Below, in pieces: positions 45,333-53,293 of a stretch of DNA of 56,288 nt; within the stretch, counting starts at the first letter, position 1; each line of letters opens with the position of its first letter. The notes under the pieces are model-generated. The model was not told the origin of the DNA. It saw only the letters and a program-made list of their open reading frames with translations, and searched no databases. Origin of the DNA: Planctomycetaceae bacterium (GTDB lineage: Bacteria; Planctomycetota; Planctomycetia; Planctomycetales; Planctomycetaceae); NCBI GenBank assembly GCA_021732415.1, contig JAKFVC010000038.1:1-56288 (forward strand), written 5' to 3'. The position numbers and the translations under genes were made by a program.

Positions 45333-47165
45333 ATGATGCGTCGACATGGTTGGTTCCATGGTCTGTTGGCCTGCTTGTTGCTGGGCAGTTCGTTCTGCGC
45401 ACCGGTGCAGGCAGAACGGAAACAGGGGACTCCCTCAAAAACGGATGTCGTCTATCAACCCACCGGCTCCCAGGGTGAGATTACCCTGATGGAAGGTGAC
45501 ACGCGCCTGATCCAGATTCCGAACCGTATCAAAACGGTGGATGGATTCGACGAAGCTCTGATCAAAGTGCTGGCCATACAGGGTGTCGCCAACCAAGTCC
45601 GTGTGACGGGTGTGGCACCCGGGGCAACGAAAGTCATCCTGAAGGACGAGAACGATCAGTACTACACCATCGATGTGTACGTGACTGGCGATACTCGCCA
45701 ACTGGAATCCGTGATCCGCAACGCCTTTCCCGAGGCCAGCATTACGGCGGTCAAAGTGAAGGATGCCGTGTTGTTGACCGGCTGGGTCAATCAACAGGAC
45801 CAGTTGACTCCGATCGTATCGATTGCCGAGCAGTACTTCCCCAAAGTCTTGAATTACATGAAGGTCGGGGGAGTTCAGCAGGTCTTGTTGCGCGTCAAAA
45901 TCATGGAAGTGCAACGCTCAAAGATCCGCCGGTTCGGGTTCAACTTTCTGCAGCTCAGCGAACATGCCTATGTCCATAGTTTGCCGGGTGCGCTGGCCCC
46001 GCTGGCCGGTACCGCGTCGCAAAGTCCCTTGGCGGTTCCGTTCGCTGGAACGTCCTCAGGGGGTATCAGCACGTCAGGTTTCAATAATAGTACGGTGACT
46101 TTCGGAATCGAGGGAGGTGGTCGTTACTTTAACGGATTTCTGGAAGCTTTGAAGCAGGAACGATTACTTAAAGTATTGGCAGAACCGAACTTGGTGACGG
46201 TGAACGGTCGGCAGGCCGATTTCCTCAGCGGGGGGTCATTTCCTGTACCAGTCCCCCAATCGTTGGGAACTGTCACCATTCAATGGAAGGATTTTGGCGT
46301 CAAACTCTCATTCGTGCCCTATGTTTTAGGTGCCGGACGTTTGCGGTTGGATGTCCAGCCGGAAGTGAGTGACCAGGATCCGTCGACAGGCGTGACGTTA
46401 AACGGCACGACAGTCAACGGCTTGAGCACCCGTCGGGTCGAAACACAAGTGGAAATGAATTTCGGACAGACGCTGATGATCGCGGGTTTGCTGAATACGC
46501 GGACGCGATCCTCCGCAGACAAGGTTCCGTTGCTCGGCGATTTGCCGTGGATTGGTGCGGCGTTCCGGCGGGTATTTGAAGACAACTCGGAAACAGAGCT
46601 GCTGGTGATGGTGACTCCAGACCTGGTGGCTCCGCTGGATGCCGAGCAAGTTCCGATGGATTACCCGGGATCGTCCACAACGCAGCCGACAGACGGAGAG
46701 TTGTTTATCAACGGTCAGATTGAAGTCCCCAATTACGGAGCGAGTTGTCCGGATTGTCCGGTTCCCAGTAGTAGTGGTGGTTATCCCGGCGTGGTGCCGC
46801 TGACCCCCACCCCTGATTCAAACATGCCAGTTGGTCAGCCGTATGACAGTAATACCAGCCCGGATGGACAGCCCGGAATCATCACTCCGCCGCCACCTGA
46901 ACCGGGCAATTCGGCTCAGATCCGCTCTTCGCAAGGAGCGGGACAAGCTCGGGTGTCCACGCGGCCGGGATATCTCACGAACCGTTCAGCAGCAATATCC
47001 AATACGGCAAATGTTCGAGTCCAGCAGGCCGGAGTCAGCAACACATCAGAATTAGATTCACAGATTCAGCAGAGCGGTTATACCGTTCCCCAGACACAAA
47101 CTAAGCCCCGGACCATCCTGGCACCCAAGAAACGGGTACCGCGACCGGGCATGATTGCCCCATAA
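45333..47165 (+). CDS. cpaC: Tad secretin CpaC (RcpA)
   Basis: Outer-membrane secretin, exit channel for the Flp pilus. 610 residues from the first of two ATGs after CACGGAGGGTTTG. Signal peptide GLLACLLLGSSFCAPVQA; N-terminal pilus-formation domain (GEITLMEGDTRLIQIPNRIK), BON-like part (ITAVKVKDAVLLTGWVNQQD), then secretin core (QVLLRVKIMEVQRSKIRRFG; VNGRQADFLSGGSFPVPVPQ; EVSDQDPSTG; FGQTLMIAGLLNTRTRSS; VPLLGDLPWIGAAF). The last 150 residues are Pro/Ser/Gln-rich. The gap to cpaB is 134 bases. Confidence 0.93.
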   Translation: MMRRHGWFHGLLACLLLGSSFCAPVQAERKQGTPSKTDVVYQPTGSQGEITLMEGDTRLIQIPNRIKTVDGFDEALIKVLAIQGVANQVRVTGVAPGATKVILKDENDQYYTIDVYVTGDTRQLESVIRNAFPEASITAVKVKDAVLLTGWVNQQDQLTPIVSIAEQYFPKVLNYMKVGGVQQVLLRVKIMEVQRSKIRRFGFNFLQLSEHAYVHSLPGALAPLAGTASQSPLAVPFAGTSSGGISTSGFNNSTVTFGIEGGGRYFNGFLEALKQERLLKVLAEPNLVTVNGRQADFLSGGSFPVPVPQSLGTVTIQWKDFGVKLSFVPYVLGAGRLRLDVQPEVSDQDPSTGVTLNGTTVNGLSTRRVETQVEMNFGQTLMIAGLLNTRTRSSADKVPLLGDLPWIGAAFRRVFEDNSETELLVMVTPDLVAPLDAEQVPMDYPGSSTTQPTDGELFINGQIEVPNYGASCPDCPVPSSSGGYPGVVPLTPTPDSNMPVGQPYDSNTSPDGQPGIITPPPPEPGNSAQIRSSQGAGQARVSTRPGYLTNRSAAISNTANVRVQQAGVSNTSELDSQIQQSGYTVPQTQTKPRTILAPKKRVPRPGMIAP

Positions 47166-47269
47166 GGGAATGTTTTACGACGTGAGGCTACGGAGGGCCA
47201 GCGACAGATTACAGAGATGAGATCGTTACGCGGACTGACACGCGGGCCCTAGATTTGAGATCGTGCACC

Positions 47270-48481
47270 ATGAATTCAGTAGTTCGCCTGGCCATCGTTG
47301 ATCCGAAGGACAGCTCTCGGACTGCCATCAAGAATCTCTTGATGGGCTTGGACACCATGTGGCTGGAAGCCGAATGTTCGCGCTATGACTTCTTCGCGGA
47401 TGTCGTGGCTCAGACACAGCCCGATATTGCCCTGATTTCATTGGATTCCGATCCCGCGAAGGGACTGGCACTCGTCGGTAAGATTACTCAGGAATTGCCG
47501 CAAACCAGCGTGCTGGTGGTCAGCAGCTCGCAAGAGGGAAGCCTCATTCTGCAGGCCATGCGCAACGGGGCGAAAGAGTTCCTCGCGAGTCCGCTGAAGC
47601 TGGAAGATTTTCTGGGAGCGATCGAGCGCATTCAACAGCAGCGCGGCGGCCGGACCGACGTGCAGGTTCGTTCGAGCCGAGTCATCACGGTGGCCGGAGC
47701 ATCGGGCGGCGTGGGTTGTACTTCGCTCGCCATCAATCTGGCATGTATTCTCGCTCGTAACGAACGCAACAGCGTCGCGATCATCGACTTGGATTTTGCC
47801 CTCGGTGACGCCGACGTCTGGCTGGATATCATCCCCGTCTACACCATTCAGGACGTCGCTGAAAACATCAGCCGCCTGGACTATGCCTTGCTAAAACGGT
47901 CGTTGACCAAGCACGCCTGCGGGGCCTTCCTGCTGCCGCGACCTGTGCAGCTCGACGATCACACCTACATGGCACCCGATCAGTTGAAACGCGTGATTGC
48001 CTTATTGAAGGCGACGTTCACGCATCTGGTGATCGATATCAGCAAGTCCTACGGCCCGCTGGATATGACCGCGTTGGAAATGTCCGATATTGCCTTGCTG
48101 GTCACTCAGCTTGACCTGCCCTGCCTGCGCAACGTCGTCCGCCTGATGCAGTATTTCGAACAACGCGAGGGCCTGTCGGATAAGACCCGGGTCGTCGTAA
48201 ATCGCCAGGGACTGGAAGATGCCCAGATCAGTATGAGCAAGGCTCTGGAAACGATCGGCCGCGAGATTTCGTGGACGATTCCCAACGATTACGCCACCAT
48301 GGTCGAAGCCCGCAACAACGGGATTCCGCTGATGGAACAGGCACCTCGAGCCAAGATCACTCGTGCTATGGAAGCAGTCGCGGCGGCGGTTGGCGACGCA
48401 TCGGTGGCACGGGTCGAAGTGGACGATAAAGAGAAGAAGGTCAAACGGGGACTATTCAGCTTCCTGGGAAGCGGAAAATAA
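47270..48481 (+). CDS. cpaE: CpaE/TadZ-like pilus localisation ATPase
   Basis: 403 residues. Receiver-like N-terminal domain (RLAIVDPKDSSRTAIKN ... IALISLDSDPAKGL ... SQEGSLILQAMRNGAKEFLAS) fused to a ParA/MinD-type ATPase. The P-loop reads GASGGVGCTSLAINLA, Cys replacing the usual Lys of GKT/S and without the deviant Walker A first Lys; such variants are known in TadZ. Then VAIIDLDFALGDADVWLDI. TadZ/CpaE localises Tad assembly to a pole. ATG 47270 fits. It is the third gene of the run, followed by a strong terminator, so cpaF, tadB and tadC lie elsewhere. Confidence 0.9.
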   Translation: MNSVVRLAIVDPKDSSRTAIKNLLMGLDTMWLEAECSRYDFFADVVAQTQPDIALISLDSDPAKGLALVGKITQELPQTSVLVVSSSQEGSLILQAMRNGAKEFLASPLKLEDFLGAIERIQQQRGGRTDVQVRSSRVITVAGASGGVGCTSLAINLACILARNERNSVAIIDLDFALGDADVWLDIIPVYTIQDVAENISRLDYALLKRSLTKHACGAFLLPRPVQLDDHTYMAPDQLKRVIALLKATFTHLVIDISKSYGPLDMTALEMSDIALLVTQLDLPCLRNVVRLMQYFEQREGLSDKTRVVVNRQGLEDAQISMSKALETIGREISWTIPNDYATMVEARNNGIPLMEQAPRAKITRAMEAVAAAVGDASVARVEVDDKEKKVKRGLFSFLGSGK

Positions 48482-48511
48482 CTGCTACGAGTGTCCGTGG
48501 GGGGCACATGA

Positions 48512-48551
48512 CAGGCCCGGCTTATTTCACCAATAAGCCGGGCCTGCTTTT
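48512..48551 (+). terminator. Strong rho-independent terminator after cpaE
   Basis: CAGGCCCGGCTTATT-TCACC-AATAAGCCGGGCCTG, perfect 15-bp stem followed by CTTTTG; 30 bases after the stop. Confidence 0.92.
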
Positions 48552-48570
48552 GCGTAGGAATCAACCAAAA

Positions 48571-48609
48571 GGCGAGCGTTGGGCGTGAGCCCAATGGTTG
48601 TCAGCGACG
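48571..48609. repeat. Divergent CCATCCGG-family element
   Basis: AGGCGAGCGTTGGGCGTGAGCC... differs from the standard element by compensating changes in both halves of its own stem (TTGGGC/GCCCAA instead of TCCGGC/GCCGGA). Confidence 0.7.
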
Positions 48610-48658
48610 TTATCCTACCCGAAAAAGTCGATTCAAACCGGTCGGGAGGGCGAGGCAA

Positions 48659-49150
48659 TTAAAACAACGGCGGACGCCCCAATTTACGACGGGTCACGGC
48701 CCATTGCCCAGCATGCATCAACCAATGACTCCCCAGCAACAAGAACGCATCTCCGACAGTCGGAGCATAGTCCTTCATCGAATCGGGAGACGGTTTGTCG
48801 AGATCCGCATCCGTTTGCTTCGACAGTGCCACCGCCGCGGCCGCGCTTTGTGCAGCGGCCAATTTGAGGTATTCCGCCTTCGTGAGAAAGTCCGCCGGAT
48901 TGTCGTTAGCCGCAGTTTCCTTAGAGTGTTTTTCCTTGAATCCCGCGGGAAGGGCCGGCATCGAACCCGGACAAACGCCGTCAATAATCCCATCGCTTGA
49001 TTGAATCAGATGGCCCAATTGCCAGGCAATATGATTGATTCCCGGAACGGGACGCGCCAGGAGTTCGGCATCCGTAAGATCACCCAAGTAGGCGTTGGAA
49101 ATCATGTCGGCCGACTTCCAACTCGCCAGAATTGCACCGCGAGAATCCAT
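48659..49150 (-). CDS. DinB-family protein
   Basis: 163-residue four-helix-bundle protein of the DinB/YfiT superfamily. Metal-ligand His pattern: INHIAWQLGHLIQ in helix 2 and SHWLMHAGQWAVTRRKLGRPPLF at the C-terminus, the standard DinB ending. Family members bind Ni or Zn and are often thiol-dependent (bacillithiol or mycothiol) enzymes or damage-inducible proteins. The frame continues upstream to 49762, but that part lies antisense to the Hsp70 gene and is not credible; AAGGATC before ATG 49150 is the ribosome site. Divergent from the Hsp70 gene, 163 bases apart. Confidence 0.85.
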   Translation of the reverse strand: MDSRGAILASWKSADMISNAYLGDLTDAELLARPVPGINHIAWQLGHLIQSSDGIIDGVCPGSMPALPAGFKEKHSKETAANDNPADFLTKAEYLKLAAAQSAAAAVALSKQTDADLDKPSPDSMKDYAPTVGDAFLLLGSHWLMHAGQWAVTRRKLGRPPLF

Positions 49151-49313
49151 GATGTCTGATCCTTTGTCTTGACGAACAGCGGGAAAATGAACTCCGGTAC
49201 GCCAGACCGGCGACCGCGATAATTCTTTCCAGATCGTACGTTCGCTGCTATGCTCCTGCTTGTGAATCGACTTTTCAAGTCCGCCATCCTCAGGCGAGAA
49301 CTGGTTTAACAAT

Positions 49314-50873
49314 ATGCCCAAGCCGTCCATCAAGCCCGTCGGAATTGATCTAGGTACTACATTCTCTGTCATTGCACATCTGGATGCTGCCGGGCGTCCC
49401 GTGACGATCATGAACGCCGAGGGTGACGCCATCACGCCCAGCGTGCTCTTTTTCGACGGCGATCTGGTGATCGTGGGAAAAGAGGCAGTGAAAGCTGCGA
49501 TCCATGAACCGCAGCATTCCGTCGCGTTTATGAAACGGGAAATGGGCAGCTCGATCTTTTCGCGCCTGGTCAACGGCAAGAAAGTCCCGCCCGAAGTTCT
49601 GCAGTCGTATGTCCTGAAGAAGCTCAAGGCCGACGCGGAATTGAAGCTCGGCGAGATCAAGCCCGCGGTGATCACGGTGCCGGCGTTCTTCGATGATCCG
49701 CGCCGGAAGGGGACTTTCGATGCCGGCAAGATCGCTGGCCTCGACGTACTGAATGTCATCAACGAACCGACTGCGGCCGCGATTGCGTTTGGAGTTCAGG
49801 AAGGATTCCTCAACGAAAAAGGGGAATCGAAGCGGACCGAGCGAGTGCTGGTCTATGACCTGGGTGGCGGCACGTTTGACGTGACCCTGATGGAGATCGA
49901 CGGCAAGAGCTATCGCGCGTTGGCGACCGATGGCGACGTCTATCTGGGGGGAACCGATTGGGATCACCGTATCGTCGACTTCGCTGCCGAAGCCTTCATG
50001 AAGAAGCACGGAGGGAAGGATCCGCGGAAAGATCCGTCGGCACTCACCCGTTGGCTGCATGAGGCCGAAGACGTGAAACGTGCTCTGTCGGCTCGCGAGT
50101 CGACCAACTACACCTGCGACTTCAACGACAAGAAATTGCGAGTGCCAATTTCTCGCGCGCAGTTCGAGGAGCTGACTGCCGACTTGCTGGAACGGACCCG
50201 ATTCACGACATCCAGCCTGATCAGTGAGGCGGGCTTCGGCTGGGACAAGATTACTCGGCTATTGCTGGTCGGGGGTTCGACCCGTATGCCGATGGTTCAG
50301 CAAATGCTGAAGGAAGAAACGGGACGGACGCCAGACAGATCACTGTCGGCCGACGAGGCAGTAGCTCACGGCGCGGCGATTTACGCGGGCTTGCTGATGG
50401 CCACCGGACAGGGGAAGCCTCCTACTGTCACCGTGCGCAACGTAAATTCCCATACCCTGGGAGTGCTGGGCATTGAGAAGCAAACCGGGCGGCCCTGCAA
50501 TCAGATTGTGATCCAGAAAAACACGCCTCTTCCCGTGACCAAGGTTAGCCGCTTTCAAACGGCAAAAACGGGGCAGCGCAGCGTGGTCGCGAACATCATC
50601 GAAGGGGGCGACAGCAGCGGCGGAAATGCGACTCAAATCGGCAAGTGCGTCATCCAGGACCTGCCCGCTAACCTGCCCGCCGGAACTCCGGTCGATGTGG
50701 CGTTTACCTACAGCGATGACGGCCGGTTGACGGTGAAAGCCAAACTGCCGAACCAGGGCAAGATGGCCGTTCTGGTTGTCGAACGGGCGAGCGGTCTCAG
50801 CGAACAACAAGTCAAGAAATGGGGCGACGTCGTTGCCAAGCCAAGCGGACCGTTGGAGTTGAATGAGGATTAA
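49314..50873 (+). CDS. Hsp70-family chaperone without full lid
   Basis: 519 residues, short against about 640 for DnaK. The nucleotide-binding domain is complete: GIDLGTTFSVIAHLD (phosphate 1), INEPTAAAIAFG, VLVYDLGGGTFDVTLMEIDG (phosphate 2), VGGSTRMPMVQQML (adenosine). The substrate-binding beta domain (TLGVLGIEKQTGRPCNQIVI, VTKVSRFQTAKTGQRSV) is present, but the helical lid is missing beyond about 30 residues. This shape occurs in planctomycete Hsp70 paralogues; partner and clients are unknown, and no dnaJ or grpE is nearby. ATG 49314 gives the usual start. Confidence 0.92.
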   Translation: MPKPSIKPVGIDLGTTFSVIAHLDAAGRPVTIMNAEGDAITPSVLFFDGDLVIVGKEAVKAAIHEPQHSVAFMKREMGSSIFSRLVNGKKVPPEVLQSYVLKKLKADAELKLGEIKPAVITVPAFFDDPRRKGTFDAGKIAGLDVLNVINEPTAAAIAFGVQEGFLNEKGESKRTERVLVYDLGGGTFDVTLMEIDGKSYRALATDGDVYLGGTDWDHRIVDFAAEAFMKKHGGKDPRKDPSALTRWLHEAEDVKRALSARESTNYTCDFNDKKLRVPISRAQFEELTADLLERTRFTTSSLISEAGFGWDKITRLLLVGGSTRMPMVQQMLKEETGRTPDRSLSADEAVAHGAAIYAGLLMATGQGKPPTVTVRNVNSHTLGVLGIEKQTGRPCNQIVIQKNTPLPVTKVSRFQTAKTGQRSVVANIIEGGDSSGGNATQIGKCVIQDLPANLPAGTPVDVAFTYSDDGRLTVKAKLPNQGKMAVLVVERASGLSEQQVKKWGDVVAKPSGPLELNED

Positions 50874-50874
50874 C

Positions 50875-50903
50875 CCCCCGTGGCCGACGCTGCTAGCGTC
50901 GGT
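50875..50903. repeat. Solitary GTGGCCGACGCTGCTAGCGTCGG element
   Basis: Single copy between the convergent Hsp70 and isomerase genes; GACGCTgcTAGCGTC pairs with itself. Related to 24138, 30292 and 30561. Confidence 0.8.
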
Positions 50904-50909
50904 ACCGAC

Positions 50910-51749
50910 CTAAGACACAAAATACCCACATTCGCGCAAGGTCATCACGCTATCAGCCACCCGTTGCTGATAGACCGCCAGCGGCAGATCGCTTTCGCCT
51001 TCGATCCCATCCACGTGAATCGAAAACGGAGCGGGAAAAGCCATATCCCGCATGATCTGGAAGACCCGCATGAAATCGACCGCTCCGCCGTATCCCAACG
51101 CGGGAAAATACCAGTAGTCGAATTCGCCCAGGGAATCACTCAGGTTTAAATGCCGCAAATAGGGGGCGACCTTCAACAAAGCGATCTCCAGCACCGGCTC
51201 TTCGTTGTAATAGAACAACGCCCCCGTATCGAAGTTCAGCCAGATCTGCGGATGCTGCACTTCCCGCATGAGTTCCAGCATGCCACGATGGCTGCGACAG
51301 ACGCCGGGCTGCATGTCGAGACAATAGGTCAGGCCCAGTTTTTGGGCCTGGTCACCCAACTCTCGCAGCGCGGATATCAAACTGCTGCGCTGCTCGGAGG
51401 ATTCCAATTCTCCCCCATTGCCAATAACCAGTTTGACTCCAAGCTGAGCGGCGATTTCCATCTTCCGCTTCAGTACCTGCCGCGCCGATTTGAAGAGCGG
51501 GTTGCCCGTATCAATCTGGCAGGCACTCAGTTGTACGCCATGATCTTTGACAAATTGTAGAACGTGCTGGACCGCTTTCTCTGTCGCGTTTGACGTGATG
51601 AGCGGCTCTTCGCCATAGCGTGTGGGTTGCCCCTGCGTCAGGATTGGCAATTCCAGGTAGTGCAATCCGATTTGCCGTAAATGAAGAATCGCAGCCTGGG
51701 CACCGAACGGTCCGTACGAAGATGCCGAACAAGCGATAGTAGCGGGCAT
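50910..51749 (-). CDS. Sugar phosphate isomerase/epimerase-type TIM barrel
   Basis: 279 residues, AP-endonuclease-2 fold. Barrel strand motifs: LHYLELPILTQG, GVQLSACQIDTGNPLF, LVIGNGGELESS, LTYCLDMQPGVCRS, IWLNFDTGALFYYNEE, LRHLNLSDSLGEFDYWY and PAPFSIHVDGIEGES. The metal Glu/Asp/His set appears largely present. It shares fold but little sequence with the exported isomerase at 12145, and lacks a signal peptide, so it acts in the cytoplasm. Substrate unknown. ATG 51749 is chosen because the longer frame to 52064 crosses the repeat cluster. Confidence 0.83.
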   Translation of the reverse strand: MPATIACSASSYGPFGAQAAILHLRQIGLHYLELPILTQGQPTRYGEEPLITSNATEKAVQHVLQFVKDHGVQLSACQIDTGNPLFKSARQVLKRKMEIAAQLGVKLVIGNGGELESSEQRSSLISALRELGDQAQKLGLTYCLDMQPGVCRSHRGMLELMREVQHPQIWLNFDTGALFYYNEEPVLEIALLKVAPYLRHLNLSDSLGEFDYWYFPALGYGGAVDFMRVFQIMRDMAFPAPFSIHVDGIEGESDLPLAVYQQRVADSVMTLRECGYFVS

Positions 51750-51795
51750 GACTGGCAACTGTGTCGGGTGAGATAAGAACTGGTCACACTTGGTG

Positions 51796-52021
51796 TATCG
51801 TGGGACGGGTCTCCAGGCCCGTCCGTCCCGTAGCCTGACTCTCCAGAGTCGGGCGATGCATTTCATAAAAGGACACAACGAACCAAAAGGACATCTGCAG
51901 AGACTTCCCTTTTGTTCCTTCGGTCCTTTTAGTCTCTTACGCACCATCTGCAATTCGTCGCCCGACTCTGGAGAGTCAGGCTGCAAGTGGACGGACGGGC
52001 CTGGAGACCCGTCCCACGATA
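51796..52021. repeat. Three-layer nested inverted repeats
   Basis: Outer arms 51796-51828 and 51989-52021: 33 bases, perfect. Middle arms 51832-51856 and 51957-51981: 25 bases, perfect, the TAGCCTGACTCTCC family. Inner arms near 51866-51892 and 51910-51935: imperfect, AAAAGGAC-type. Occupies almost all of the gap between two minus-strand genes. Confidence 0.93.
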
Positions 52022-52038
52022 TCGCTTGCGATCTCGGA

Positions 52039-53124
52039 TTAGACTGTCGCCTGCAACGCGGCACTCTTCGACTCGATGCTGGCCATCAATTCGTTCCACG
52101 ACTTGACGAACGACTTCGCCCCTTCATCCTGGAGTTGATTGGCCAGGGCATCAATGTCGATTCCCGCCTTCGCGAAACTGTTGAGTACCTCTTCGCAATC
52201 ACTGCCGTCCAGCGGCACCAGAGCACCACGGTCACCGTGATCGGCGAAGGCCTTGAGCGTTCCTTCAGGCATCGTATTGATGGTGTTCGCGGCCGCCAGC
52301 GAGGTGATATACATGACGTCCGAGGCCTTCGGATCTTTCGTTCCCGTACTGGCAAACAAGAGTCGCTGGGGCTGTCCGCCGGCCTGTTTGATCTGCTGCG
52401 AACGCGACGACGCCAGCAACGCGAGAGAGGCTTTGTGAGCCCGCTTGGCGACAGCAATCCCGAGTTGATTCCGCAGAGCCTCGGGTACCTTGTTCGCGAC
52501 GGCGACATCCCAACGGCTGATAAACAACGAGGCCACGCTGCGGACATCCGCTGGCAGACCTGCAGCGATCCGGCGTTCAATCCCACGCAGATAGGCTTCC
52601 GCCGCGGCGAGATACTGCTCGCGCGAAAAGAGCAGCGTCACATTGATGGGGATCCCCGCAAAGATCGAGTCTTCAATGGCCGGCAAACCTTCCGGTGTAC
52701 CAGGAATCTTGATGAACAGATTCGGACGCGCTGCCCGCGCATGCAAATCCTTGGCTGCCGCAACGGTCCCCGCCGTGTCGTGAGCCAGCAACGGCGAGAC
52801 CTCCAGCGAGACCCAGCCGTCAATACCCTTCGTCTGATCATAGATGGGCCGAAACTGATCGGCGGCGCGGCGCAGATCTTCAATCGCTAGATCGAAGAAC
52901 AGATCCTCACCCGACTTGCCGGCTTTGAGCTTCTCGGAAATCGATTCGTCGTAGTCGGTGCTGTCTTTGACGGCCTTCGCAAAGATCGAAGGATTCGAAG
53001 TCAGGCCGGTCACGGATAATTCGGTGACGTAGCGTTTCAGGGTGCCGCTATCCAGGAGATTGCGGCTGATATCATCGAGCCAAAGGCTTTGCCCCAGATC
53101 GTGTAGTTGTTGTGTCGCTTTCAT
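52039..53124 (-). CDS. tal: Transaldolase
   Basis: Moves dihydroxyacetone from sedoheptulose 7-phosphate to glyceraldehyde 3-phosphate in the non-oxidative pentose phosphate pathway. 361 residues, the larger bacterial type. N-terminal LGQSLWLDDISRNLL, GLTSNPSIFAKAV, then Schiff-base Lys139 in NLFIKIPGTPEG, and the following INVTLLFSREQY, SVASLFISRWD, LLFASTGTKDP motifs. Start ATG 53124 follows AATGAAGAGGGAAT, a good ribosome site. Neighbouring isomerase may share an unidentified sugar pathway, but the repeat cluster between them argues against one operon. Confidence 0.94.
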   Translation of the reverse strand: MKATQQLHDLGQSLWLDDISRNLLDSGTLKRYVTELSVTGLTSNPSIFAKAVKDSTDYDESISEKLKAGKSGEDLFFDLAIEDLRRAADQFRPIYDQTKGIDGWVSLEVSPLLAHDTAGTVAAAKDLHARAARPNLFIKIPGTPEGLPAIEDSIFAGIPINVTLLFSREQYLAAAEAYLRGIERRIAAGLPADVRSVASLFISRWDVAVANKVPEALRNQLGIAVAKRAHKASLALLASSRSQQIKQAGGQPQRLLFASTGTKDPKASDVMYITSLAAANTINTMPEGTLKAFADHGDRGALVPLDGSDCEEVLNSFAKAGIDIDALANQLQDEGAKSFVKSWNELMASIESKSAALQATV

Positions 53125-53293
53125 GATATTCCCTCTTCATTGGCGTTGTCGGCGGTTAGAAGGTCGGCCCCAGTCGGAATCGACTGGCCTTGGCGGAATG
53201 GTCACATCTAGCTTCTCACTGCATCTTAGCAACTCGCCAGGAATGAGTCCAAATAGGCCTCTGTTAAAAGTCGAGGCGCAACCTGTGCCGCGA

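Noticed and set aside
49151-49762. Upstream extension of the DinB reading frame to 367 residues
   Set aside because: It lies wholly antisense to the start of the Hsp70 gene and has no protein-like features; a ribosome site supports ATG 49150.
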